Assembly: GCA_006503535.1 (NCBI GenBank)
Contig: QYRS01000010.1
Span: forward strand, 868,001 to 932,000
Source of the DNA: Arthrinium phaeospermum
Lineage: Eukaryota; Ascomycota; Sordariomycetes; Amphisphaeriales; Apiosporaceae
Length of the DNA: 64,000 nt
Direction of reading: 5' to 3'
The translations under genes were made by a program, and so were the position numbers. Below the pieces are notes generated by a model that had not been told where the DNA came from, did no database searches, and saw only the letters and a program-made list of their open reading frames with translations. This document shows positions 1 through 9,641 of the stretch, one piece after another (positions within the stretch are counted from its first letter, which is position 1; each line of letters starts with the position of its first letter).

Positions 1-863
1 ACACAGCACGAACGCAGCATATAGAGCGGAAGCTCAACGAGTGCCTGGGCGAGCAATGGGCCGCTGAAGCGCCGGCCTCCGTTGCCCAGACGATAGCCAA
101 CAACCTTCCTACAAGCGAAGATGACGTCGAATCGTATCTTGGGCCCCTTTGGCAATATGTGGCCAAACTTGCCAGAGGCGCAGCGTATAACCACCCCGCT
201 CAGGACAAGCTAGTTCAGTTGGTCAGCGAGGTCATGCTGCTACCAGACAGCCAGGGTATCCGCATTTGGGGAAATGTGAGTAACAGCATCCGGCCTCAAG
301 CCTTCAACCCAGGATACCCACAAGCTGACAATCGGGTTTTGAAGGAGCAAAAATGGAAAGAGCTGCCGCTTCTTGGGGTTGAGTTCAGAGATCAGATCAA
401 CGGACCTGAGATTGTCGACGACGAGACAGAACAGGCCAGGATCGCAAATGCGTGGGTTAACTTTCACACGTTTGCAGCGAAGTTGAACGGCAAAGGGGTG
501 ACAGACTGGTGGGACATCCCGCTATGGATGCTTCGGCAGGGTCTGGAGGAAGACTTGTCCGCGACGCCCAAGCTCCACGACTGTCATATCATGACCGCGG
601 CCCAGATCATCGAGCACAGCGGCGCCATTATGTTTGCCGCTAAGGTTCTACCGTCGGAGCAGCTCGATGATACGGATAAGCGGATGTTTGCTGCCGGGTC
701 TTTGTTCAAAGGCGAACCTGGGTATACTCCTGAAAGATGGACGTTCTGGTCCCGACGCCTGCGCGAAGAAGCCGAGAAGTGCTCATCGGACGTGGTCAAG
801 AACACGGCATTGCGGGCTGCACGGATGATGGAGATTTGGCTGGAAAGATCTCAAGCCAACTAG
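1..863 (+). CDS. DUF3632-like protein, 5' end cut by window
   Basis: The reading frame is already open at base 3 and runs to a TAG at 861-863, so the N-terminus lies outside the window. The protein has the look of the fungal DUF3632 family, which has no known function: a hydrophilic helical protein with a WG...W(K/S)xLPLLG block and a later acidic/Trp-rich block (F..KLNGKGVTDWWDIPLWMLR). The continuous frame contains a likely intron at 276-344: it starts GTGAGT, has a GCTGAC branch-like sequence, ends AAG, and is 69 nt with no stop. Removing it joins IRIWGN directly to EQKWKELPLLG, which restores the expected spacing between the WG and LPLLG blocks. The likely CDS is therefore <1-275 plus 345-863. 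The family call rests on remembered motifs, not a search. No neighbour suggests a role. Confidence 0.6.
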   Translation, partial: TARTQHIERKLNECLGEQWAAEAPASVAQTIANNLPTSEDDVESYLGPLWQYVAKLARGAAYNHPAQDKLVQLVSEVMLLPDSQGIRIWGNVSNSIRPQAFNPGYPQADNRVLKEQKWKELPLLGVEFRDQINGPEIVDDETEQARIANAWVNFHTFAAKLNGKGVTDWWDIPLWMLRQGLEEDLSATPKLHDCHIMTAAQIIEHSGAIMFAAKVLPSEQLDDTDKRMFAAGSLFKGEPGYTPERWTFWSRRLREEAEKCSSDVVKNTALRAARMMEIWLERSQAN

Positions 864-3800
864 ACTTGAAGGAGAAAGCCATTCAACTACCCGTTGGATA
901 TCATAGAGAGAGAGAAGTATGGCTACGGATACTGTGTGATAGTGCAATAATATGAAGGCGGCTCTGCTTGGACCACCATTTGTTACAGGGTCCAACCCTT
1001 GGGGTGATGTAATGTGACATACGGACTGGACCGTGCTGTTGATCCCACCAGAAAAGATAGCCAGCAATCTTCTGATCTTACGATAAATTTTAACCAGGAC
1101 TGGCTTCATCCAGTTCGCCTCACATCCGAGACAAACGTGAACTTACCAACAACATGCACCCTGCAACCCAAGCTCTGCAGCCCTGAGCAGCAGAACTTAC
1201 GTGATTGGCACAGAGCTGCTATCTGCGTGCGATAAGGGACCAAAGGCACACGATAGATAGGCTTTGTGCCGCGATGCGGTTGAGGAGTCAGTCACGAATG
1301 AACGGTGCTGAAATTAGCTTCATCTATCAGTGGATAGCCACGCGGTTAGGCGGCGAGCTGGAGCTGGGCCACATGCTGGGGCGCGCACATCATCCATCAT
1401 GGCCCGCGCTGACACTGGGACTGCAAAAATATAGCGCCGAACTAGGAGAAATGGACCTTACTGAGGCGCGATGCATGAGTCTGGACGAGCTCACGAGCAG
1501 CGCTATCCAGCTCGAACAAAAATCAAGATGGCCGGACTGAGACACGGACAGCGACGGGCATGGGCCGGGCTCAGGTGCCAAATCATGTAGTCAGGCACAC
1601 ACACAAGTCCGGGGGCGGTTTAGCTATTCTGCACATGCCATCTCAATAATGGCCATATCTCAATACCGAATATGACTAGAGACACCTCCAAGACGGCCGC
1701 ATATGCATACGTGGTACAAGTGACGGACTATGAAGCTTTGGCGAGGCAAGTCTGAAGCGCTGGTGAAGTGGGAAGAAGAAGAAACAAACGCATGAAGTAG
1801 GGAGCCCAACGTTGGCACGCGTGGCAGGTGAAAACGGGGGTAGGGATGACCCTTTTTCATTAACCAAGAAGAAAAAGCAAAGTCTGGGGATGCAACGTCT
1901 CTGGCCTGTCGATCCGTCCGTCCTTGGATTCGCGGCCCAGGTCTTGTCCAAAGAGTCCCGCCTCCTGTCCCGTTTCGCGTCGCTTGTTGCATGAGCTTCA
2001 AGCGCAGCAGAAGGTTTCGATGTCGCAATCCGTGGTGCGACTTTATGCTAACCGACTATGCTACGTATCCAGCAACCCAGATATCCTCACAATTGCCCGC
2101 CGGGCAGTGCAGCCTGATTTATGCAATGCGATGCAATGCAATGTGTGATATCTGATTCGCTCGCAGATGGTAATGATATCGGTGGGAATCGTCCCGGCCG
2201 GTCAATCAGGACGGATTAGATTGAATTCTCCTAACAGGAAATTTTGAACTCTCTTAAGTAATCATACCCTAGTCGGATCATCGCGTGTTAATAGTCGTCT
2301 ACTAAAATACTAGAGATCTCGCGGTCCACTCGGCCCTGGCACCAACTCAGGTGATTGACAGGCACCATCACTGCTAGCAGACTTGGACTGGCTTGATAAG
2401 GCACGCAACTGCAAGACTAGCAGTAAAAACCCCTCGTGGTGGAATACTACTACTACGGGCGTCGAACCGACCTAGCAGTAGCAGCCATGATGGACTCCTT
2501 TCTGGCTTTTCTCACGTTGTGCCCCTGCCCTGCACTCGACTTTGCTGCGAGTCCAGTCAGTACCTTGTCTGTAACCTCTAAGCCCCAGGCCACTAACTGC
2601 GTTGCTGCGTAAACCCACTGGAGTCAACCGCAACCCCACTGGCTTTCTCGTTCAACTGACCTTCACCCGCTCGTTTCAATGCGAACCGTCAGGGGGGAAC
2701 CTGCTAGCCCCAACCTAGCAGTCAAGCAGTCTGGGAGGAAAAAAAAAAGGCTCTCTTGCAGCTGGGCGCCCAGCAAGTCGGTCGGTATCGACGGTTCCTT
2801 GTCGGACCGTCGCACACGAAGATTTTCCAGAGCGGGAGGCTGGCCTAGAAGAACACTACTGCAGAGCTAGACATGGCTTTATGAATGGCTCTAGGCCGGT
2901 TCTGGGGAGGTGGACGATGGCTTTCTCGAAAGGAGGTGCCTTTCCCGGGCTCGTGCAGGTGCTCGCTAGTACCGAAGGGGCTAGAAGGCGTTGAAGACAC
3001 GGCCTGTATGGCTGGATTGGTTCCTTGGCCCTTGTGAGACCCCACTTCTTCCCCTTGCACAGAGCAAAATCCACAGCTGCACTAATAGCTGCAGCTCGAG
3101 TTCATCAGCGATTGACTGGAGTCCCAAGACGAGGCCAGTAATGAAGCGTACGTACTGGGAGCGGAGGCCGGCTATCTTCTCCTTCTTTCTCCTCCCTCTT
3201 CCAGTTGACCGGGAGGAAAATTCTCTGTTTCTATTCGCAGACGACTTAATTGGAGCGCATCCCTGCCTTTGCCGTGCATTCATGCTTGACGGGCAGAGAA
3301 AGGTAGATCTCCACACCACCACCTGGAACTTGTCGCTCAACCAGTCGCTCCTTGTCTTGTCCTTGTCTTGCATCTCTCCTTCTGCTATCACTCGCCCTTC
3401 TCTGCTATTACTATATTACGTCTATTGTAACTTACTTCTTCCCCTCGCTTGCAACCATTCCACTCTTTCCCACCCCCTTCATATAATCGGACAATCCCCA
3501 ACCTTTCTGCTCGGGACTCTGCCGACCTAATTGATAAACATCAACCTCCACTGTCAACCTGACCCCCATACACTCATTCGTAACATCTGAGAACCGTCAC
3601 GCAACGCAACGCACACTCCTTCGTTGACTCGCGTCCCCTTCAGAACATTGGACGGTCGAAAACCATTCAACAAACCATATCATAGGGATAGACTGGAAAG
3701 CCTGCCTTTGCTGAATATCACATCCGCGTCATACCACCCACAGCAGGACTCGGCACAGGACTCGACTCGAAACCGGACGAGACGTTGGACTGTATCACCT

Positions 3801-3972
3801 CGATACGTGACCGATCAGCTACCGCCCTGCGCCTGCACTTGTACGCCTCGAGCAGCAGACCGTCGAGACTACCTGATAAGGAGGACGTCTTTCTGCGCTC
3901 CTCAACCCAATTGACCACATTGAGCCTGTTCTCGAACTTGCCCGAATAACACCAACAACCAACACCGCCATC
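864..3972. other. Intergenic, no convincing gene
   Basis: This 3.1-kb stretch separates the DUF3632 gene from the 123-aa gene. An 87-codon ATG frame at 1274-1540 has no recognisable domain and no splice context. From about 3170 the plus strand becomes strongly C/T-rich and then C/A-rich up to 3972, which is typical of a fungal promoter and 5' leader, so the downstream gene probably has a leader of several hundred bases. The open frames at 2991-3530 look like by-products of this skewed composition. Confidence 0.5.
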
Positions 3973-4344
3973 ATGGTCAGCTTCCTGGAAAAGATCCAAG
4001 CCAAGATCGAGATCTACCGTCTCGAGCAGCGCTACACGCGCAACCGCAACCGGCGCTCAACTTTCATCAGCAACGCCGTCTACGTCGATGGCGAGTACGT
4101 CTACAACACTCCCAACACCACAGGCTCGTCGACAAACAGCTCCTCAGCCTCGTCGCCTGTGGAACAGTACAACCGACACAGCGTGGAAGACCCCCGGTCG
4201 CCCACACATGTTCTGGAGTCACAAACACCCGCCCAGAAGAAGCGGATGAACCGCTTCTCCGCCATGCCTGGCTTTGGCTCCTTGTCGAAGAGCAGCGCGC
4301 GCGACCTCCGCAACAGCGGGGTTGACGTTCACGAAGTGCGATAG
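3973..4344 (+). CDS. Small conserved fungal protein of unknown function (123 aa)
   Basis: This is a single-exon frame of 123 residues with a good start context (CCATCATGG) after a long pyrimidine-rich leader. The N-terminal 40 residues are basic and aromatic (MVSFLEKIQAKIEIYRLEQR, then TRNRNRRSTFISNAVYVDGE). They look like the conserved part of a small hypothetical protein I recall from Sordariomycetes. The rest is Ser/Thr/Asn-rich and probably disordered, with a basic KKRMNRFSAMPGFGSLSKSS stretch near the end. There is no signal peptide or membrane segment. The coherent N-terminal helix, the leader and the start context support a real gene. Function is unknown. Confidence 0.7.
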   Translation: MVSFLEKIQAKIEIYRLEQRYTRNRNRRSTFISNAVYVDGEYVYNTPNTTGSSTNSSSASSPVEQYNRHSVEDPRSPTHVLESQTPAQKKRMNRFSAMPGFGSLSKSSARDLRNSGVDVHEVR

Positions 4345-5162
4345 ATACCCTCTGGCCCAGTGTTTCTGGCTGCGCCAATCTCAAATCACAAAAGGAGTCG
4401 ACTAGCAGTGGCTACTGCACTAAAACCAAAATGGGCGGATGACGCATTTGGATATATATCATTTTATTTTGACTGTCGGCCAAGGGTACTGGGAGGCCAC
4501 ACGAGATCCGTGGGCCCATTTTGCCCTCCCAAGGCCACACGCACTCTGTTTCTTTCTTTGCGCATTGATGGAGGCCTCACATCGGGAAGGGGATCTTCGG
4601 GAAGATCTACCCCCGTCGGGATGGAGGACAAGAAGACTGTGGTCGCTATGGGCTCACGCCCAAACGCACAGCATCGATTGCGTTGTTGCCGCTTGGTGGG
4701 CATCGGTTTGGGGAACTTATCGGCGGTGTCGGCACAAAGCGCGCTACAGCACTATGATGCTCTGCTGTATATACCTTTTTTACGAATGTGAAACGAATCA
4801 ACACTTACACTTAGATCATATTATCATGTGAACAGCTAACCGCTTTTTGTTATGTTTCTGTTGTCGTATACTTACGTCCTGCTCGGAAGCAAACTACCAT
4901 AGCCTACCTCGGCGGCTGCAAGGCCTTGTTTTGTACGCCAAGCTGTATCAGACTTACACGGCGTCGCATTCTGCCGAACGGGTGAAACAACCACCCACGT
5001 GACGCCCTCCCAAAAGCCCACCATATCGAGCATTTCGGATTGAATCGAGACCATGGATTTGCAGTCAACTTGCTTTTACTTATTTGTAATTTCGAATTTG
5101 TTAATTACCGACAAGTCATCAGGTGGCAAACATCAGCCACATCAATCAATAACCGGGTCATC
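4345..5162. other. Intergenic between two small plus-strand genes
   Basis: About 0.8 kb. The overlapping short frames at 4360-4831 lack start context and domain features and are probably chance. The stretch just before 5163 is A/T-rich with repeated ATCA words, a plausible leader for the next gene. Nothing else recognised. Confidence 0.4.
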
Positions 5163-5540
5163 ATGTCTCGACTCGCTCTTGGCGTGCTCGTCGCCGCTCT
5201 CCTCGCCATGATCAGCGCGCACCCGATTCAGGCCAGCGACAGCGCATCCCAACTTCTCGCCAAGGCGTCCGTCTCAGAGGATGCGTTCTCTCCGGACAGC
5301 GGTGATAGTCCGCAACGCCGGAAACGCGGCTCCGTCTTCAGTGGCCACGGCCTGGTCTTTGGCCCCTCGGGCGGCGGCGATGGCCCGGCGTCTTCGTCGT
5401 CATCGATCACGGGCGGCTACGGGCTGGTGGTCTCACCGGGCAGGGTCCAGAAGGGTGGTGCGACGGTGGGGTCGCAGACGGTCGAGGTGGGCGGCGTGCC
5501 GTACAGGGTTTCTGGGGGGGGTCTTACGGTGTCGCGATGA
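5163..5540 (+). CDS. Small secreted protein with a Kex2-type site (125 aa)
   Basis: The ATG at 5163 (GTCATCATGTC) opens a 125-residue frame. The longer frame from 5040 would need a TTG start, so it was not used. Residues 1-24 form a clear signal peptide: MSRLAL, a Val/Ala/Leu-rich core, then HPIQA before SDSASQ. An acidic Ser-rich pro-like segment follows, ending in RRKR at about residues 52-55, a classic Kex2 cleavage site. The remaining 70 residues are rich in Gly, Ser and Val, contain no Cys, and carry two related blocks, GHGLVFGP (61-68) and GYGLVVSP (85-92). This fits a secreted propeptide cut in the Golgi, but only one dibasic cluster is present, so it is not a multi-copy peptide precursor. 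Function unknown. It could be an effector-like or cell-surface peptide; that is inference. Confidence 0.6.
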   Translation: MSRLALGVLVAALLAMISAHPIQASDSASQLLAKASVSEDAFSPDSGDSPQRRKRGSVFSGHGLVFGPSGGGDGPASSSSSITGGYGLVVSPGRVQKGGATVGSQTVEVGGVPYRVSGGGLTVSR

Positions 5541-6545
5541 AGAGGGGGCGCGGTTATCTGACTGTCTGATCTGATCATTTGCGAGCCCCAGAGGCTGGCT
5601 TGTTTTGTCCTTGATGGAGACGACACCAAGAAGGGGACAGGACAAATTGCATATGACCTCCCTCCCGGTGCGGCTCCCTTTCAGGACGGCCGGCTTGAGC
5701 TTGATCACTGCCAGAGGCGCTCGAGCTTGACTACGTACCGCGGCAATACACCGATGCCGTAAACAGTCCGAGAATGCTTCGCGTCGAACGAGAAGAACAA
5801 AAAATTCGACCCTTCTCATGTGGCCCAGAACGATATACGAGCTACCCCTATTCGACCTTCGGCCTTCTTCACCTGGCCACCTTCGAATAGGGGTAGCTCG
5901 TATATCCAAAATTCAAAGATGGGAAATCATCTATAATCACCCTATCTCGGCTTGTTTCGAGGTGGTATAGAGCGAAGAGATAGCTGACTGGTGTCGTTCT
6001 ACTTCCCTGGCGCTACGAAAGGACGGTCACGATACCAAGGCAGGCGGAGGGTATACAAGAACCACGCCAACAACGAGGGGTAGCTTTAGGTCGCTGAGTG
6101 CGGCTAATTTATGCCACGCACGTCATTTCAGTTGCCTCACGCCGGTATGACAATGGAACGGGGCTTGCAAGTCTTGTGTTACTCTTACTCCGGCGAACTC
6201 TTGCTGGCAAGCACATATCTTGTCAAAATGTTTGGAGTGGTCTTGCGCTGCAATAACTTTAGCGACCTACCTGCAATGCCGATCAGCCGATACAGATGGA
6301 CCTCAATCCAGGCTGTCAACCCCCTTGAGTGGTCTGACCTTGATGCAGAGAAGCTGCATTCGAACGGACACCTAGTGTAGGGTTCCTACATTGCGTCTCC
6401 AAATCAAGAAGGGGCCCCCCTCAGAACACAAGAGAGTGCCTATGTACCTAAAAATGTGTCAAGATGACTACTTTGAGAATTATGTGGTTGAAACACCAAA
6501 ATACTTACCAAAACTTACCTATATGCATGAAGTTCCTGAAATCCA
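5541..6545. other. Intergenic with an inverted repeat
   Basis: About 1 kb between the secreted-protein gene (plus) and the end of the J-protein gene (minus). It contains the perfect inverted repeat listed separately. An 89-codon frame at 6111-6380 shows no domain and is probably chance. Confidence 0.5.
5832..5906. repeat. Perfect 24-bp inverted repeat with 27-nt spacer
   Basis: Bases 5832-5855 are the exact reverse complement of 5883-5906. The spacer 5856-5882 itself holds two GGCC words that could pair. The match stops abruptly on the outer side, where the flanking bases are C and C. Transcribed, the unit would form a long, fully paired hairpin. There is no T-run after it, and it lies in the 3' flank of the secreted-protein gene. 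Possible origins are a miniature inverted-repeat element, a replication-slippage palindrome or a structured RNA element. Confidence 0.9.
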
Positions 6546-8137
6546 CTAGCGGCCCCCTAAACAAATGTCTGGCAGTCCCACGCCGATTTTCCAAGTGATG
6601 GCGTTCACCAAGGCGAACAGCCCCGTCCGTGCCACCGCATCCCCGTAACATAATATATGGTATGCCGCTGCCGCCTTCTTAGCGTACTTCAAAATCCGCT
6701 CCAGGAGCAGAGAACCTCCCTCTGCCATGTCTTGCTTCGGCGCTGCACTCTCCCTCTCCTCCTCCTCCTCCTCTTTCTCCACTTCTATGTTCTCTTCCTC
6801 TGCGTCCTCTTCAGCGGCAGCAGGCTCTTTGACAACAACAGGGTCATCCACCACTTCAGCTTCTTTAGGTGCTGGGGGCTCTTCAGCGTCAGTCGCCTCA
6901 ACAACAGGGACAGTAGGTTCTTCGGCGGCAGCGGCGGCAGTCTCTTCGACTGGGTCGGCTTCCTTAGGCGCAGAATTCTCCTCAGGTGCGGCAGGCTCTT
7001 CTGCGGCAACGGGCTCTTCCTCTGCGTCCTCTTCCTCTGCGTTCTCTTCCTCTGCTTCTGCATTCTCTTCCTCTTCCTCTGCGTTCTCTTCCTCTGTGTT
7101 CTCTTCCTCTACCTTCGCTTCTTGCTTTGCACGCTCTGCTCGATTTCTCTCATTCTTGGCATCGTTGAGCCCCTGTTGGACCCGCACCCTTACCAAACAC
7201 TGCCATAATTGATGGGCGCCATTTATGGTATTCGCGAGCACAGCGCCCTCGGACCGGGGCCAATCGTAATAGTCATACTTGCAGCGCTCGTCCCCGCCGG
7301 ACAAAGTCTGGTACGCGTCCAAGATGAGGCGCATCCTCTCCTCGGCCACCATCTGGGGCGTTTGCTTGGTGCCCGTCCCGCCGACGCCGGAAGCCGGGAA
7401 GGCGGCCGCGACGGCGGCGGAGCCAGCGACCGTATTGATCTTGTCGGGGTGGTAGATTAGGGCCATGCGGCGGTACGCGCGGCGAACCTCGTGGTCCGTG
7501 GCGTTGCGGCTGATGTTCAGGATGGCGTAGTAGTTGGGCGGTAGCGGTGCGTCGGGAAACTCGTCGTCTTCGGGTTGCATGAATAACCGGTGGAATATGG
7601 TGAAGCAGAGGAAAATGATAAAGATCCAAAAGATGATTTCATAGATGAACCTCCACATATACATGAGCAATCTCGAGTATAATTTTGGCCTCCTTGGCGG
7701 GTTTGGTGGCTTGTCGCCGCTATCAAAACCCTCGCCCTTGACATCGGAATCCTTTTCTTTCCTATCTTTTCTTGTTTAGCATAGCCCCTCACGGTGCGCA
7801 CAAATCTTTGATCGGTCTCAACGGCCCGCGATGATAAGTCGACGAGCTCGGGGACGGTCGAATCGGCATTCCACTGCAGTGCTTTGGTTTCCTCGAGGTA
7901 CTCGCGTCGATCTTGTTCTCGACTGGTCTCTATGGCATTGTGCACATGGCCCTTCATGATATGATTCGTCTCGAAAACAAGGTCAATGGCTTCTTCGACG
8001 GTAGACGGAGAGGGTGTTTCTCTTGAGCCCATGGCTCCGCGGCTTTCCTTGGTGAAAAGATTACTTTCCCCGTTCCTCCATCTACGCCTGCCTGGACGAG
8101 ACTCTGTACGTGATTCGTTAGACGGGCCGCCCTCCAT
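6546..8137 (-). CDS. Membrane-anchored J-domain (DnaJ/Hsp40) protein, two exons
   Basis: Exon 2 (7736-6546) encodes a membrane segment (WRFIYEIIFWIFIIFLCF), then a J domain with the HPD signature in YHPDKIN, so it should stimulate an Hsp70 ATPase at a membrane. A Glu/Ala/Pro-rich acidic tail of some 150 residues follows, and the protein ends with a short hydrophobic region. A coding-looking frame directly upstream (8137-7793, starting MEGGPSNESR) fits as exon 1. A 56-nt intron (7792-7737; GTGAGG...GCTAAAC...CAAG) joins the two in phase and gives 511 aa. If exon 1 does not belong, the first ATG is at 7664. The J domain carries a short Ala/Gly/Val-rich insert after the HPD helix. Which Hsp70 it serves is not evident; ER or mitochondrial membrane are both possible. 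The join is my prediction. Confidence 0.75.
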
Positions 8138-8709
8138 TGTGTTGGTGTTCTCTTGGCTGTGCAATCAGTTATATCGCAGCTCGACGTCACAAGACCCGAT
8201 AGCTCTCATATAATAGGAATATTGCCGAAAAAGCAACAAGAGTAATGAATGCATTGTTTAGTCGGGTCTTTCATATATGCCGTAAGCTATCATGGAGATG
8301 TTCTTTGTTGTCAGGTGACCGGCCTTTCATTTCTCGAGAGGTTTCTTTGAGAGAGGAAACAATCTACCCGCCTGTTCTGGTCACTGCTGGCCTCGTCTAT
8401 CTCGCAAACTTTGGAATCGTCGAGGGAAACTACTGGGTTAAGGGCTGGTTTTGACTTTGCTCTGAACTGCGTGGGAGCCCACACACTGGATGCGTCGTGT
8501 TCTGTGGCCGAGTAGATTGGGGTCGTGTAGGAACCATCTTGGTACGCTTGATTTACAACTCACGCCCATGATCTCCGACCCAAAGCCAGCCCTCAGTCAA
8601 GTATCCCTACCGCTACCTCTTCCCGTTCCCAGGTCACCCACAGAGCATTTCATCTATTGCCTCTCCCGTGTAATCTGATACGGTGGTGATGATTGCTACC
8701 TACCATCTA
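8138..8709. other. Intergenic between two minus-strand genes
   Basis: This 570-bp stretch carries the promoter side of the J-protein gene and the 3' flank of BNA7. No gene, repeat or RNA recognised. Confidence 0.5.
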
Positions 8710-9641
8710 CTATGCATATATCGCTTTGATAGTCTCCGCGACCAAGCGGGCAACGTGCTGCCCGTCTTGCCACACGCCATCATGCGTACCCTTCATGTCC
8801 TTGAACACCAGGTGGTTGACCTTCTCCCTCTGCAGCACCTCGGACATACCCTCGAGCTCCGCCGCGTCCACGAGCTCGTCGTCGGGCGACCGTCCGAGCA
8901 CCGCAACTTTGCCCCCTGGCCAGTTCGACTGGAAGCCGCCGGCGTACTTCATGGGCGAGGCGCGGTCCCAGGCGGAGATGTCGTCTCCAAAGGCGGCGGT
9001 GATGAAGCCGGCGTACCCAGGGCCGAAGCGGTCCACGAGGCCCCGGATGTCGTAGATGCCCTGGAACCCTACGACCGCCCTGGGTAGCGCCGTCTCCGGG
9101 GCCGGCTCCTCGGTGCCTTGCAGGGCGGCCGCGCCCATCAGCATCTGGTAGGCCATGGTGGCACCCGCGGAGTGGCCGACGACTATGTATTCGCTGCCGA
9201 AGCCGAAGGACTGCTGCAGGAATAGCAGGGCCGACCAGACATCGCGGAGGTGGTCCGGATGGGTCGCGTTCCGCAGCTGTTCCGGCGGGGTGGACGCAGG
9301 GTCTTGGGGGAATTCCGGGTGCGGGCTCAGCCGGTAGTCGACTGAGGCGTACCCGGCCACCCTGGAGCTCTCGGGCGAGGCTATGAGGTGGTTCAGGGTC
9401 GGCGTGAAGTCAAGGTGCGTCTTGCGCGGGTCGCGCCAAGCGCCGCCGTGCAGATAACTGAACCCCGCGTCAGAACTCAGATTGTTACACCTATGTGTAT
9501 CTTGCATACACACGACTCTACTTACACGATCCAGATTTTGCCCGTCACGTCGCTATCATTCACGTGTCTCCAGAGGCCTATCGTCTGCAAATCATGGGGT
9601 CCGTACTTCACCGTCTCGTACTGCAACGCCGACGAAGCCAT
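8710..9641 (-). CDS. BNA7: Kynurenine formamidase (arylformamidase)
   Basis: Hydrolyses N-formylkynurenine to kynurenine plus formate, the second step of tryptophan breakdown and de novo NAD synthesis, in the cytosol. Two exons: 9641-9526 (MASSALQYETVKYG to WIV) and 9457-8710, with a 68-nt intron (GTAAGT...TTCAG). The join restores WIVYLHGGAWRDP, so the HGGxW oxyanion motif falls at about residues 42-46. The alpha/beta-hydrolase triad is visible: nucleophile Ser in GHSAGA (about 135), Asp in GRSPDDEL (about 231), His in KGTHDG (about 264). The 287-aa length suits the fungal family. The exon-2 frame alone would start from a false upstream codon inside the intron. Other alpha/beta hydrolases share the fold, but HGGAWRDP is characteristic of this family. 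Confidence 0.88.

Noticed and set aside
1205..1540. 111-codon plus-strand frame
   Set aside because: Starts from TTG (first ATG at 1274), has no domain, signal or splice context; kept only as a remote possibility.
2461..2476. Minus-strand sequence resembling a tRNA B box (GGTTCGACGCC)
   Set aside because: No A box or foldable anticodon arm at the right distance upstream.
2991..3530. 179-codon frame rich in Leu, Ser and Pro
   Set aside because: Product of the pyrimidine-rich leader composition; overlaps an equally long frame on the other strand.
6727..7212. Ser/Ala-rich plus-strand frame
   Set aside because: Exact shadow of the Glu/Ala-rich tail of the J-protein on the minus strand.
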